64,000 bases of DNA from Lachnospiraceae bacterium Zagget3 (GCA_001941025.1 MSHE01000032.1:62001-126000); one strand, 5' to 3'; shown: positions 36,067 through 45,985, counted from the stretch's first letter. Made by a program: numbers and translations. Notes: generated by a model not told the origin, from the letters alone.

Positions 36067-39000
36067 TGCCGTGTTCCCCTTTTGTCTGTGTCATTGCGGC
36101 AGGCTCGTTTTCACCCGCGTGTTCTGCCGCCGCGTAGATTTTTTCCCACAGATCCTTCTTATCCATACTCTTTTGCTCATTATAGTGATATCCCTGTATC
36201 CGCTGATCAAAGCCACAGACACTTTTGTATATACAATATTTGCACCCGGTGTCGTCCCCCTTGTGATAGGGATACACATCAATTTTACCGGAAAGCATCC
36301 TCTCCACTGCCCGGTCCATATAAGTCCTGACAAAAACGATGAGCGCCTCGAAATCCGCAGTGGAAACAGCGGAATTGGATGATTTCAGCGTGCCTCCTTT
36401 GTTTAAGGCAATCGGCGTGACATCCGATTTTTCGCCGTTTTGCAAACTCTGATCCATCCGTCGAAACGCTTCCGGGTCCCTGTTGAACAGCCCGTCCATA
36501 CGAAGCGCGGAAAGGATCTTTTTTTCAATGTCTGTTTCATTTGCCTCATATTCCACCATCGGGTCATCAAGGTGCATATAAAAAATGCCGGCCGGAACAA
36601 CCTTTTTTTCAGGATTGCGCGCTGCCATGCGACGCAGGGCCGTATCCAGATAGACAACCAGTTGAAACTGTCTGCCGTAATAGATTTCTTCCAGGTCCAC
36701 ACTCGTCTTTCCCGACTTGTAGTCGATCACACGCGCGAAGACCGTATCCTCCGTTTCAGACGAATCCATCCGGTCAATGAAGCCGACAAGACGTGAACGC
36801 GCCCCGCTCTCAGCGTCCTCCTCCTGATCAAACGGAATTTCATACCCGTCCGGAAGAAAATCGCTTCGCCGAATCTGCTCCGTGACAGCCCAGATACTGC
36901 GCTTCAATATCCGTCGAACACGCGTAAGGGTATAGGCACCCGCCGCGGAGTCTGCCAGCGCGCCACATCCCGGCTGCTCCGACGCCTCGCGAAGCGCCCG
37001 GTCAAGCAGATCATCGCTTTGCGCCTCTGTCACGGAATCCCATGCACTCTCTTTTTCCAAAAGCGTACCGTACAAACACAGGGTGTCGTGAAAAAGCGAG
37101 CCCATATTCCTGCTCTCAAATGACAGTTCGGCACGCTCGGCAAGCTGCAGCCCATACTCCAGATAGTGCGCGAACGGGCAGCCTGCGAAATGTTGAAGAC
37201 GCGTGACGGAATTGCGAAGCACGGCTCCGTACAACTGCTCCGCCAGCGCGGGGTCGAGGTGCTCGGTCTCGTGCACCGCAAAGTGCGCGTCGAGCAGGCG
37301 TTGGATCTGCCCGCTCCACGGCTCGTGCAGCACGTACCATCGATGCAGAGCGGCAAAAGACGGATCGGGACCGCCAAGGTCCGACTGCGCCAGTCCGAAC
37401 AAAAAAGCGCGGATACTGCTCCCTGGCGAAACCAACGGCAATTCCGGATACGCGTCCATCTTGAACACGGAAAGTCTGGGAAAGAGCTTTTGCAAAACAC
37501 CGATCAGATAGGACGGCCGGATCGACTTGCCGTCCGCGTCCATCCGGGACAACGTGAGATACAACGCCTCCGAAGGCTTTGTAAGCGTGAGGTACAGATA
37601 AAACCGCTGCAGGAATGCCTGCTCTTTGTCATCGGGCGCGAGTGTGACATCGCGCTCCTCCAACTCCTCTCTGTCATGCTGGGAGAGCAGGCTCGTACGG
37701 CCGGACTTTTTCGGGATCATACCGTCGTTGACACCGACAAAAAACAGAACTTTCACATTGTCCATGCGCGTCCGCTCGATGTCGCCCAGGATCACGCAGT
37801 CGCTGCCGGGCGGAATGCGTCCGACCCGCGCGGCGACAAGCCCAGCCTCCAGAATCTCCGAATAATCTTCCGCGGAAAGGACCTCCTCCCCGAGCAGGTC
37901 CACCATCTTATCCAAAAGGTCGATCACGATCCGATAGATCTGTTGGTCGACCGCGGCGTTTCTCGCATCGCCGTTTTCCGCGAAGCGCTCAGCGCTGCCG
38001 CGAAGCGCTTCCTCCGTACCGAGTTCAGCAAGAAGCGCGTAAAGCGCCTGCGTGCGCTCCCGCACGGTCGCGTCTTTTTTCCGGAAGACATCGTATAAGG
38101 GTTGGGTAAGGGAGACAAAACGCTCCCGCAGTTCGTTTAAAACCGCAAGATCCTCTAAACAGGATTCTTCCGAAAGCGTAAGTCTTCCATGCTGTGTATC
38201 GATCCGGTCAAACGGCTTTGACCACTTACCGGCCCCTCTTATCCCGTTCGCTGCGCAGTAGTTTTCGAGCAGGTCGGTCTCCTCCTGCGTAAACCCGGCA
38301 AGGCCGGTGCGCAGAAAGCGAAACACACTCTCAGCGGAATCGTCCGTCTCGGCAAGCTCCGCGGCGGAACGGACCAGCTCCGTCAACGGATGGTAGAGGA
38401 TCGTTTGCTTTTGATCGACAAATCCGGGAATGTCATAGAGCTCGAACACGGACTCGGCATAAGTCTCATACTGTCCCACCTCGCTGCAGACGATCGCGAA
38501 GTCACGGTAGCGGTATCCTCTTTCGCGCACGAGATCGCGGATCGTCGCAGCGGCAAAGAGGAGCTCATCCCGCGCGTTGAGCAGGGAATATACGGACAGT
38601 GTTTTCCCCGTCTCTTCGGGATACGCCTGTCCCGGAATCCGGAAAAGGTTTTGCTCCAGATGCGTCAATACCGGATTGCCGGCAAGCCGGCTCTTCTCAC
38701 CCGACTCGATGCGGATGGGCTCCGCGATCTCAAACGACGCGTCCCGGGCCGCCTGTAAAAGCGCGTTTACCATCTTGTGGCTCATGTAAAACAAATCTTC
38801 CATATGCGCAGGAGCCCGAAGCGACTCCTTTGTATCGAGCGTTACCGTGACATAGATTTCCGACGCGAGATCCATCAAATGCCGGAGAAACTGCATCTGG
38901 ACCGGAGTAAAGCCGGTATATCCGTCAAATAAAAACACGCCGCCCCGAAGAAGTGTCGACTCTCCCGCCACATCCGTGAGCACATCAAGAACCCGCTCCG

Positions 39001-39526
39001 CCGTGACATATCCCTCCCGCAGATAGTCGTCAAACGCGCGATAGATGGAAAGAAGATCCTGCAGCTTGCTGCGCAGGGAAGACTCCCCTTCCATCTCTTC
39101 GATCAGGCATTCGATCTCCTCCGGCGGGATACCGTACTGCATGAGTTCGGAGAGGATGGACTTTACCTCTCCGATATAGCCCATCTTCGTGATATTCCGC
39201 TTTAAGATCGTCAGCTCCGATTCCTTCTGCTCCACGATCCGCCGCAATACCAGGCTCTTTCCGGTCTCCTCCATCACGATGCGGTGGATTCCCAGTTCGT
39301 CAAACACGCGGTAGGCAAGACGTTCAAAGCTGACGACATCGATGTTTGTGATCACACCGTTCGCGGCGTGCTGCGTGAGGCTTTTTTGCGCGCTCATCGT
39401 AAACTGTTCCGGCACGACAACAAAATAATGCTGATAGGGCGCGCACTGCGCCATATCAGCAAACGTTTGATACATATACTCCGATTTTCCGTTGCCGGCA
39501 TTGCCGTACACAAAGGTGAGTGCCAT
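36035..39526 (-). CDS. addB: ATP-dependent nuclease subunit B
   Basis: AddB is the scanning and second-nuclease subunit of AddAB, 1163 aa. I chose the ATG at 39526 (MALTFVYGNAGNGKSEYMY), which has AGGAG upstream; an ATG eight codons earlier has none. A Walker A, GNAGNGKSEY, is retained at the extreme N-terminus. The C-terminal nuclease domain is framed by the iron-sulfur cysteines: one in HFAGCPFAHYLEYGL and three in GCKYCIYKSVCGF. The nuclease motif is VIDYKSGKTSVDLEEIYYGRQFQLVVYL. addB-addA order and overlap are as in other Firmicutes. Confidence 0.95.
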   Translation of the reverse strand: MALTFVYGNAGNGKSEYMYQTFADMAQCAPYQHYFVVVPEQFTMSAQKSLTQHAANGVITNIDVVSFERLAYRVFDELGIHRIVMEETGKSLVLRRIVEQKESELTILKRNITKMGYIGEVKSILSELMQYGIPPEEIECLIEEMEGESSLRSKLQDLLSIYRAFDDYLREGYVTAERVLDVLTDVAGESTLLRGGVFLFDGYTGFTPVQMQFLRHLMDLASEIYVTVTLDTKESLRAPAHMEDLFYMSHKMVNALLQAARDASFEIAEPIRIESGEKSRLAGNPVLTHLEQNLFRIPGQAYPEETGKTLSVYSLLNARDELLFAAATIRDLVRERGYRYRDFAIVCSEVGQYETYAESVFELYDIPGFVDQKQTILYHPLTELVRSAAELAETDDSAESVFRFLRTGLAGFTQEETDLLENYCAANGIRGAGKWSKPFDRIDTQHGRLTLSEESCLEDLAVLNELRERFVSLTQPLYDVFRKKDATVRERTQALYALLAELGTEEALRGSAERFAENGDARNAAVDQQIYRIVIDLLDKMVDLLGEEVLSAEDYSEILEAGLVAARVGRIPPGSDCVILGDIERTRMDNVKVLFFVGVNDGMIPKKSGRTSLLSQHDREELEERDVTLAPDDKEQAFLQRFYLYLTLTKPSEALYLTLSRMDADGKSIRPSYLIGVLQKLFPRLSVFKMDAYPELPLVSPGSSIRAFLFGLAQSDLGGPDPSFAALHRWYVLHEPWSGQIQRLLDAHFAVHETEHLDPALAEQLYGAVLRNSVTRLQHFAGCPFAHYLEYGLQLAERAELSFESRNMGSLFHDTLCLYGTLLEKESAWDSVTEAQSDDLLDRALREASEQPGCGALADSAAGAYTLTRVRRILKRSIWAVTEQIRRSDFLPDGYEIPFDQEEDAESGARSRLVGFIDRMDSSETEDTVFARVIDYKSGKTSVDLEEIYYGRQFQLVVYLDTALRRMAARNPEKKVVPAGIFYMHLDDPMVEYEANETDIEKKILSALRMDGLFNRDPEAFRRMDQSLQNGEKSDVTPIALNKGGTLKSSNSAVSTADFEALIVFVRTYMDRAVERMLSGKIDVYPYHKGDDTGCKYCIYKSVCGFDQRIQGYHYNEQKSMDKKDLWEKIYAAAEHAGENEPAAMTQTKGEHGNAGTDAGKDN

Positions 39527-39583
39527 GCATGATCTCCTCTCTGTCATCATGCTATCGGAACAGATGTCCTTAAAACCGGACTT

Positions 39584-40408
39584 TTATCGTGTAGCCAAAA
39601 ACACAATTAAAACCAACGCGCCGAGCGCGATCCGATACCACCCGAACACCCGGAAATCGTGGTTGCGGATATAGTTCATCAAAAACCGGATGATCAGGAT
39701 GGAGACGACAAACGCCACCACCATACCGATGATCAAAAGCAACACTTCATTGGAGTACAGACCGTCGTGATATTTTACGATCTTTAACAGGCTTCCGCCG
39801 ATCATGGCGGGAATGGCCAGGAAAAAGGTAAATTCCGCGGCGGCTTTCCGGGAAATACCGAGACCCAGCGAGCCGACGATCGTGGCGCCGGAACGGGATG
39901 TCCCGGGGAAGATCGCGGCCACCATCTGAAAGATGCCGATATAGAGGGACTGCAGATAGGAGATGTCATCTGTGGATGTCACGGTCGGCGTGCGGCCGCG
40001 ATTCCAGCGCTCCACCAGAATGAACACGACACCGACGATCACCAGCATGATCGCTACCACGACATAGTTGTAAAACAGTCTGGTAAACACATCATCCCAG
40101 AGAACGCCGACCACGGCAGCCGGGATGGTGCCGATGATGATCTTGACCCACAGCTTCAGTTTTCTTCTGCTGACACGCACCGCGCCGTCCTGCATCCGCC
40201 AGGGCCAGATCCTCTGCCAGTAGAGAAGGATGACCGCCAGGATCGCGCCCAGCTGGATCACCACCAAAAACAGATCCCAGAACGCGTCGCTGAAGTTGAG
40301 CGGCATCACCTTGTCCAGCAGGATCATATGCCCGGTACTGCTGATGGGGAGCCACTCGGTGATTCCTTCCACAATACCATATACAATAGATTTTAACACT
40401 TCAATCAT
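39584..40408 (-). CDS. uppP: Undecaprenyl-diphosphatase
   Basis: UppP dephosphorylates undecaprenyl pyrophosphate to recycle the cell-wall lipid carrier and gives bacitracin resistance. The product is 274 aa with about eight membrane helices. Both active-site motifs are visible: GIVEGITEWLPISSTGHMIL (about residues 13-32) and FPGTSRSGATIVGSLGLGISRKAAAEFTFFLAIPAMIG (about 165-200). The start at 40408 lies 50 bp downstream of the leuA-araC fusion gene. It is probably expressed with it or from a promoter in the gap. Confidence 0.95.
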   Translation of the reverse strand: MIEVLKSIVYGIVEGITEWLPISSTGHMILLDKVMPLNFSDAFWDLFLVVIQLGAILAVILLYWQRIWPWRMQDGAVRVSRRKLKLWVKIIIGTIPAAVVGVLWDDVFTRLFYNYVVVAIMLVIVGVVFILVERWNRGRTPTVTSTDDISYLQSLYIGIFQMVAAIFPGTSRSGATIVGSLGLGISRKAAAEFTFFLAIPAMIGGSLLKIVKYHDGLYSNEVLLLIIGMVVAFVVSILIIRFLMNYIRNHDFRVFGWYRIALGALVLIVFLATR

Positions 40409-40458
40409 TGTCTATCCCCTTTGCTGCTCCCCACGCTTCCGGAAAATGACGCCGCGTG

Positions 40459-42453
40459 TTACTGCCGGTTGCGCCAGGCCGCCGGCGTGACCCCATAGAT
40501 CTTCTTAAACTGTCTGCTGAAATGTTCCACGCTCGGGTAGCCTGCCTCTTCGGCAATCTGCTCAATCGTCTGCCCCTGCGTCTTTAACATGCTGCAGGCG
40601 TGCTGCATCCGCAGTTCCGTGACGATCGAAGAAAACGACCGTCCTGTCTTCTCCTTTATATATTTGGAGAGATAAGGCGCGGTGAGGAAGAACTCATTCG
40701 AGAGATCATCCAGGGTAACCGTTCGGTAGTTGGTCTGAATATAGTTTAGGATTTCCTGCGTCCGGCTGTCAAGATTTAAGTTTTTTTTTGCGACCTCATC
40801 GAGCAGATGATTGACCGCGACGGAAAGCGCGTGAATGGAGGCCTTGACAATGTCTCCGTCAAAGCCGACGCCCCAGTACATCCTTCCCTCATCATCCTCT
40901 ATACCGATATAGGCTGCCGCCTGCGAAGAAGACCCCTGGGAAAGCGCGTGTTCCTCGTATACCTGCAGCTTGTACTGAATGTTGAAATACTGCTTGACAG
41001 CATTGCTGACCGCGTCCAGACGGCCGTTTCCGGAGGCGATCACGACATCTTCGCTTCCGTTGTAATCGATCGTCACCTCCGCGCGGATTCCCTGCACCTG
41101 CTCAAAGTGCGTCTCCTTTATCGTAAAGTTTTGCTGATAAAGATAATAACGCGCGCGAAAGAGATCGTAAATGTTTTGCGGAGACAACTCCCTGTGTTCC
41201 ACATCGGAAATATGCTTGATCTCGTAACTGACTTCCTCCCGCATCTTCTGGGGCAGTACGAGCCCGAATTGATTCTTCAGCACATAACTCACGCCGCCCT
41301 TCCCGGACTGGCTGTTGATACGGATCACATCGGAATCGTAAGTGCGGCCCACATCCTGCGGATCAATGGGCAGATAGGGAACATCCCATATCTCGCTTCC
41401 CTGCTCCTCATGATAGGCGAGTCCTTTCGCGATCGCGTCCTGATGGGAACCGGAAAAAGCGGTAAAGACCAACTGCCCGGCATAGGGGTGCCGGGGAGAG
41501 ATCGACATCTGCGTCAACCGTTCATATGTCTCGGTGATCGCGTTCATATCGGAAAAGTCAAGCCCGGGATCAAACCCGTGTGAAAACATATTCATCGCGA
41601 CCGTCATGATATCCACATTGCCGGTGCGCTCGCCGTTTCCGAAGAGCGTTCCCTCCACGCGGTCCGCGCCGGCCAGGATCGCGAGCTCCGTCGTCGCGAC
41701 AGCCGTGCCGCGGTCGTTGTGCGGGTGGATGGAGAGCACTACCGCGTCGCGATACTTTAAGTTTTTGTGAACGTACTCGATCTGATTCGCGAAGATATGC
41801 GGCATGCCATTCTCCACCGTCGCGGGAATGTTGATCGTCGCTTTGTGATCTTCCGTTGGCTTCCAAACGTCAAGCACCGCGTTGCAGACCTCGACGGCGT
41901 ACTCCATCTCCGTTCCGGTAAAACTCTCCGGGCTGTATTCGAAGCAGATGTCCCCCTCCTCGTTTTTTGCAAGCTCCTTTAAGAGATGCGCGCCGTCCAC
42001 GGCGATCTGTTTGACCTCTTCCTTGTCTTTCCGGAACACCTGCTCCCGCTGCGCCACCGAAACGGAATTATAGACATGTACAATGGCATGCTTTACCCCT
42101 TTGATCGCCTCAAACGTCTTTCGTATGATGTGCTCTCTGGCCTGCGTCAGCACCTGGATCGTAACATCGTCCGGGATCATGTCACGCTCAATCAAGGCGC
42201 GGAGAAACTCATACTCTGTCTCGGAGGCAGCCGGAAAGCCAACCTCGATGATCTTAAACCCTATACGAACAAGCATCCGGTAAAATTCGATCTTCTCTTC
42301 CAAGTCCATCGGTTCAATGAGGGACTGATTGCCGTCGCGCAGATCGACACTGCACCAAAGCGGCGGCGTCGTGATCTCGGTCTTCTTCACCCAATCACAG
42401 GTCATGTCGGGCGGCAAATAATAGGGGATCTGGTATTTCGTGTGATTCATCAT
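40459..42453 (-). CDS. leuA: 2-Isopropylmalate synthase fused to an AraC-type HTH domain
   Basis: The product is 664 aa from the ATG at 42453 (MMNHTKYQIPYYLPPD), preceded by GGAG at six bases. Residues 30-330 are the HMGL-like TIM barrel: SVDLRDGNQSLIEPM with the metal Asp, LSIHPHNDRGTAVATTELA with the metal histidines, and VEGTLFGNGERTGNVDI. The layout is the LeuA type 2 form. Residues 430-560 are the leucine-feedback domain (AEVTIDYNGSEDVVIASGNGRLDAVSNAVKQ, GIEDDEGRMYWGVGFDGDIVKASI). From about 565 to the end is a complete two-HTH AraC/XylS domain: ILNYIQTNY, DDLSNEFFLTAPYLSKYIKEKTG and IEQIAEEAGYPSVEHFSRQFKKIYGVTPAAWR. There is no frameshift at the join. Confidence 0.93.
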   Translation of the reverse strand: MMNHTKYQIPYYLPPDMTCDWVKKTEITTPPLWCSVDLRDGNQSLIEPMDLEEKIEFYRMLVRIGFKIIEVGFPAASETEYEFLRALIERDMIPDDVTIQVLTQAREHIIRKTFEAIKGVKHAIVHVYNSVSVAQREQVFRKDKEEVKQIAVDGAHLLKELAKNEEGDICFEYSPESFTGTEMEYAVEVCNAVLDVWKPTEDHKATINIPATVENGMPHIFANQIEYVHKNLKYRDAVVLSIHPHNDRGTAVATTELAILAGADRVEGTLFGNGERTGNVDIMTVAMNMFSHGFDPGLDFSDMNAITETYERLTQMSISPRHPYAGQLVFTAFSGSHQDAIAKGLAYHEEQGSEIWDVPYLPIDPQDVGRTYDSDVIRINSQSGKGGVSYVLKNQFGLVLPQKMREEVSYEIKHISDVEHRELSPQNIYDLFRARYYLYQQNFTIKETHFEQVQGIRAEVTIDYNGSEDVVIASGNGRLDAVSNAVKQYFNIQYKLQVYEEHALSQGSSSQAAAYIGIEDDEGRMYWGVGFDGDIVKASIHALSVAVNHLLDEVAKKNLNLDSRTQEILNYIQTNYRTVTLDDLSNEFFLTAPYLSKYIKEKTGRSFSSIVTELRMQHACSMLKTQGQTIEQIAEEAGYPSVEHFSRQFKKIYGVTPAAWRNRQ

Positions 42454-42506
42454 CCTTTTCTCCATTTCTTCCAACTTCTCAGATGATGATAGCACGATGA
42501 AACAAA

Positions 42507-42538
42507 AAAGAAAATGATTAAATTTAATCATTTTCTTT
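42507..42538. promoter_or_regulatory. Perfect 32-bp palindrome upstream of the leuA-araC fusion
   Basis: AAAGAAAATGATTAAA is followed directly by its exact reverse complement, in the 127-bp gap between prfA and leuA. A possible -10 element TATCAT (42486-42491, minus strand) would put the -35 box inside it. The minus strand continues with a T-rich tail, so a weak terminator for prfA is the alternative. Confidence 0.7.
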
Positions 42539-42580
42539 GATGTTTCTTATTATTTTTGTCTGTTTTTCCGATTTTCCGGA

Positions 42581-43651
42581 TCAGTTCTCCATATTTGCCA
42601 GTTTGGCAGCCTGATCCGCCGCGATCAGCGAATCAATGATCTCCTGCAGATCACCGCCCAATATGGAATCCAGCTTGTAGAGCGTCAGTTTGATCCGATG
42701 ATCCGTGACGCGTCCCTGCGGGTAATTGTAGGTGCGGATCTTTTCCGAACGGTCACCCGAGCCGACCTGGCTCTTCCGGGACTCCGCCTCGGCGTCGTGC
42801 GCCTTTTGCTGCTCGAGGTCGTAGAGTTTTGCCCGGAGGACCTTCATCGCCTTATCCTTGTTTTTCAACTGCGACTTCTCATCCTGACAGGAGATCACGA
42901 TCCCGGTAGGGATATGTGTTAAACGAACGGCAGAATCCGTCGTATTGACACACTGCCCGCCGTTCCCGGAAGCGCGGAAGACATCGACCCGGATATCGTT
43001 CGGATCGATTTCCACCTCCACTTCCTCTGCCTCCGGCAGGATCGCGACCGTGACGGCGGATGTGTGGATCCGCCCGCCCGACTCCGTCTCGGGCACGCGC
43101 TGCACGCGGTGTACCCCCGACTCATATTTCAACACGGAATACGCGCCGCGGCCGCTGACCAAAAAGCTCACATACTTCATGCCGCCGATACCGGTCTCCT
43201 CCGCGTCTATGGTCTCGACCTTCCATCCGCGGGACTCGGCATAGTGCACATACATGCGGTATATTTCCGCCGCGAAGAGTGCCGCCTCCTCTCCGCCGGT
43301 TCCGGCACGGATCTCGATGATCACGTTCTTCTCGTCGTTCGGGTCGGTCGGAAGCAGCAGGATCTTCAACTGTTCCTCCAGTTCTCCCAGACGCGTACGG
43401 GAGTCGCCGATCTCCTCTTTCGCCAGCTGGCGCAGTTCCTCATCGGATTCTTCGGAAAGGAGGGCGAGACTGTCCTCGATATTCTGATTGCACTGTTTGT
43501 ATTCGCGGTAAGTCTCCACGATGGGGGCCAGTTCCCCCTGCTCTTTCATGAGCGACTGAAACCGCTGGGTATCATTCGCGACCTCCGGGTCGCTCAAGAG
43601 AGCCAGCACTTCGTCGAAACGAAGCACCGCGTCATCCAATCTGTCAAACAT
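42581..43651 (-). CDS. prfA: Peptide chain release factor 1
   Basis: RF1 releases nascent peptides at UAG and UAA codons. The product is 356 aa, the normal length. Domain 1 is helical ([22 protein letters not shown]). The GGQ catalytic loop lies in [22 protein letters not shown] (about residues 225-247), with Asn before GGQ where Ala is more frequent. The RF1 codon-recognition region has the expected [18 protein letters not shown] just before it. It follows prmC, the methyltransferase that modifies the GGQ glutamine, with 32 bp between them. Confidence 0.96.
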   Translation of the reverse strand: MFDRLDDAVLRFDEVLALLSDPEVANDTQRFQSLMKEQGELAPIVETYREYKQCNQNIEDSLALLSEESDEELRQLAKEEIGDSRTRLGELEEQLKILLLPTDPNDEKNVIIEIRAGTGGEEAALFAAEIYRMYVHYAESRGWKVETIDAEETGIGGMKYVSFLVSGRGAYSVLKYESGVHRVQRVPETESGGRIHTSAVTVAILPEAEEVEVEIDPNDIRVDVFRASGNGGQCVNTTDSAVRLTHIPTGIVISCQDEKSQLKNKDKAMKVLRAKLYDLEQQKAHDAEAESRKSQVGSGDRSEKIRTYNYPQGRVTDHRIKLTLYKLDSILGGDLQEIIDSLIAADQAAKLANMEN

Positions 43652-43683
43652 AGTATTCCCTTCTGTAATTCATCCCACGTGTT

Positions 43684-44547
43684 TTACACGCCGTAAAATC
43701 TCCCCAGGACATACCGGTCCAGATCGGCAAGGTCGATCAGCACCTGAATGTCGGAAAATCCATAATCCCGCATCATGCCCATAACCGCTTCCGCCTGATC
43801 ATCGCCGATTTCAAACAGCAGCGTTCCGCCCGGCGCGAGCGGAGCGCAGTCCGCGATGATCTTGCGATAAAAGAAGAGTCCGTCCGGCCCTCCATCAAGC
43901 GCGATGCGTGGTTCGTGATCACGCACCTCCGGCATAAGCGTGTCTAAGACTTCCGTCGGAATATAGGGCGGGTTGCATACGATCATATCGTACATGCCCG
44001 TGATATCCGAAAACAGATCGCTTTGGATCCAGGTGATCCCGGCCACCGCGTCAGAAAGATTGCGCGCCTCATTCCACGCGGCCAGCTCCAATGCCTCCGC
44101 GGAGAGATCGGACGCGCACACATACGCCGCGGGACAAAACTTTTTTATCGCAATCGCGACGCAGCCGGTTCCGGTACAGAGGTCAAGGACCCGCATATGT
44201 CCCGTATATGTAAGGGCGGACTGCAGCCTGTCGATCGCGATCCGGGCGAGCAGTTCCGTCTCCTGCCGGGGAATCAACACCTCGTCGTTTACGGCGATCG
44301 ACATGCCCAAAAATACCTGTTCCCCGGTCAGATACTGCAGCGGAACGCGCCCGCAGCGCCGCGCGACGAGCGCATGCAACATTTTTTCCTGCTCTTCCGG
44401 CAGCACGTCCTCCTGATGCATCAGATAAAAGCCCCAATCGGTCTGCGTGACAAATTCCAACAGCAGACGGCTCTCATGTTCCGCGTTTTCAATTCCGGCG
44501 GCACACATCTTCGCGGCCGCCTGCCCTTTTGCTTCGCGATAAGTCAC
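43684..44547 (-). CDS. prmC: Release factor glutamine methyltransferase
   Basis: PrmC methylates the GGQ glutamine of RF1/RF2. The product is 287 aa with a GTG start at 44547 overlapping the upstream stop by four bases (GTGA). The SAM site is VLDLCTGTGCVAIAI (about residues 120-134), and the substrate motif is IVCNPPYIPTEVL. The N-terminal helical domain (QAAAKMCAAGIENAEHESRLLLE) matches the PrmC family. It lies directly upstream of its substrate gene prfA. Confidence 0.95.
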   Translation of the reverse strand: MTYREAKGQAAAKMCAAGIENAEHESRLLLEFVTQTDWGFYLMHQEDVLPEEQEKMLHALVARRCGRVPLQYLTGEQVFLGMSIAVNDEVLIPRQETELLARIAIDRLQSALTYTGHMRVLDLCTGTGCVAIAIKKFCPAAYVCASDLSAEALELAAWNEARNLSDAVAGITWIQSDLFSDITGMYDMIVCNPPYIPTEVLDTLMPEVRDHEPRIALDGGPDGLFFYRKIIADCAPLAPGGTLLFEIGDDQAEAVMGMMRDYGFSDIQVLIDLADLDRYVLGRFYGV

Positions 44548-45665
44548 AGCCAGAATTCCTCATCCCGGCTCGCGTCAATGCCGGCCGGGTTTTCCTCGGC
44601 AATCTCCTCCGGCGTCTCTTCTTCCGCGGGCTGTTCTTCCGAATCGGAGACAGAGTCCACCCCGGAAGCCGAATCGTCGGATTCTTCCTCACCGATCACT
44701 TCGATTCCTTCTTCGCGTCTTACTTCCTTCACAAATGATCTCCAGTCGAAAACCGCTTCTACGGAGGCGATGCCGACCTCAATCATGTCATCATCCGGTT
44801 CGCTGACCGTCAGCTGCTGGACCCACATGCCCGGTTTGCTGATGATCTGAATAAACTTATTGTCATATCTGCCCGCCGCGCGCAGAAGCTCATACGACAG
44901 TCCCGCGATCACGGGGATCAGTATGATCCGTATGGTGATCCGCAGCGCATGCGAATCCACCCGGATAAACAGGTACAGGATAATACAGATGATCACGACA
45001 AAGACCAGAAAGCTCGTTCCGCATCGTTTATGCTCCCTGGAACTGATCCGCACGTTTTCCACCGTCAGATCCAACCCGTGCTCCACGCAGTTGATGCATT
45101 TATGCTCCGCGCCGTGATACATGAACGTGCGCTTGATGTCCTCCATCTGCGCGATCAGGACGATATAGACGATAAAAATGACCAATCGGATCACACCCTC
45201 AAAGACAGCCACGAGAGTCTGATTCGATACCGCCCGCTGAAACAGTTCGGACAGATAATACGGCAGGATCATAAAAACCGCGACCGCGATGATCAGGGAG
45301 ATGACCAGCACGAAACCCATCAGGGCTTTCTCCTGCTTCTCCGCCGTCTCGGGATCCACCTCTTTTTTTTCTTTCTCTTTCCTGCGTCCCTTTTTCTCCT
45401 CGGGCTCCTCCTCTTCCTCCTCCTCAAAGAACGAGGCGGAATACATGAGCGTGGAGATCCCCAGAACCAGAGAATCGATAAAGTTGAGAATACCGCGGAT
45501 GATCGGAATCTTATTCCACTTTTCGGAAAAGAGGGTGGCTTTCCCCTTCTCCACTTTCACTTCGATCTCCTGATCGGGCTTGCGAACCGCGATGGCGTAA
45601 TCATTGCCGTTTCGCATCATCACGCCTTCCATAACGGACTGCCCGCCGATCCCTGAATATTTCAT
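44544..45665 (-). CDS. DUF1385 (YqhQ-type) membrane protein
   Basis: The product is 373 aa, starting MKYSGIGGQSVMEGVMMRN at the ATG with AAAGGA upstream. The N-terminal GGQSVMEGVMMRNG is the family signature. A charged loop (EEEEEEPEEKKGRRKEKEKKE, residues 80-100) precedes about four membrane helices (LVISLIIAVAVFMILPYYL, VIRLVIFIVYIVLIAQM). The HGAEHKCINCVEHG segment (about 200) is conserved. A long acidic tail after residue 310 is low complexity. Function is unknown; the family is constantly found between rpmE and prmC in this lineage. Confidence 0.88.
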   Translation of the reverse strand: MKYSGIGGQSVMEGVMMRNGNDYAIAVRKPDQEIEVKVEKGKATLFSEKWNKIPIIRGILNFIDSLVLGISTLMYSASFFEEEEEEEPEEKKGRRKEKEKKEVDPETAEKQEKALMGFVLVISLIIAVAVFMILPYYLSELFQRAVSNQTLVAVFEGVIRLVIFIVYIVLIAQMEDIKRTFMYHGAEHKCINCVEHGLDLTVENVRISSREHKRCGTSFLVFVVIICIILYLFIRVDSHALRITIRIILIPVIAGLSYELLRAAGRYDNKFIQIISKPGMWVQQLTVSEPDDDMIEVGIASVEAVFDWRSFVKEVRREEGIEVIGEEESDDSASGVDSVSDSEEQPAEEETPEEIAEENPAGIDASRDEEFWL

Positions 45666-45680
45666 CGTGTTTTCCTTTAT

Positions 45681-45730
45681 AAAAAAAACAACGGCCTCCA
45701 GTAATATTTTCAAAAAATATGACCGGAGGC
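45681..45730 (-). terminator. Terminator of rpmE
   Basis: Minus strand: GCCTCCGGT pairs with ACTGGAGGC, extended past one mismatch by ATATTTT with AAAATAT, then TTGTTTTTTTT (45681-45691). A strong hairpin that separates rho/rpmE from the DUF1385-prmC-prfA genes. Confidence 0.88.
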
Positions 45731-45750
45731 TGCCTGTCTCGTTGCGTCTG

Positions 45751-45954
45751 CTATTGTGTTATGCCATACTTACGATTGAACTTGTCAATCCGTCCACGTG
45801 CCTGCGCTGTCTTCTGCTGTCCCGTGTAGAACGGATGGCACTTCGAGCATACCTCGACGTGGAGATCTGTCTTTGTGGACCCGGTCGTAAACGTGTTGCC
45901 GCAGTTGCAGGTCACATTGGCCTGATGATATTCCGGATGGATGTCCGCTTTCAT
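45751..45954 (-). CDS. rpmE: Ribosomal protein bL31 (zinc-binding type)
   Basis: This is a large-subunit ribosomal protein of 67 aa. I use the ATG at 45954 ([14 protein letters not shown]) behind AGGAGGTGAACGA; an upstream GTG lies inside the ribosome site itself and is rejected. The zinc ligands are CNCGNTF and [10 protein letters not shown], so this is the C+ form expressed when zinc is sufficient. It has its own promoter in the short gap after rho and a strong terminator. Confidence 0.97.
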   Translation of the reverse strand: MKADIHPEYHQANVTCNCGNTFTTGSTKTDLHVEVCSKCHPFYTGQQKTAQARGRIDKFNRKYGITQ

Positions 45955-45985
45955 TTCGTTCACCTCCTAAATAAACAGCACTCGT

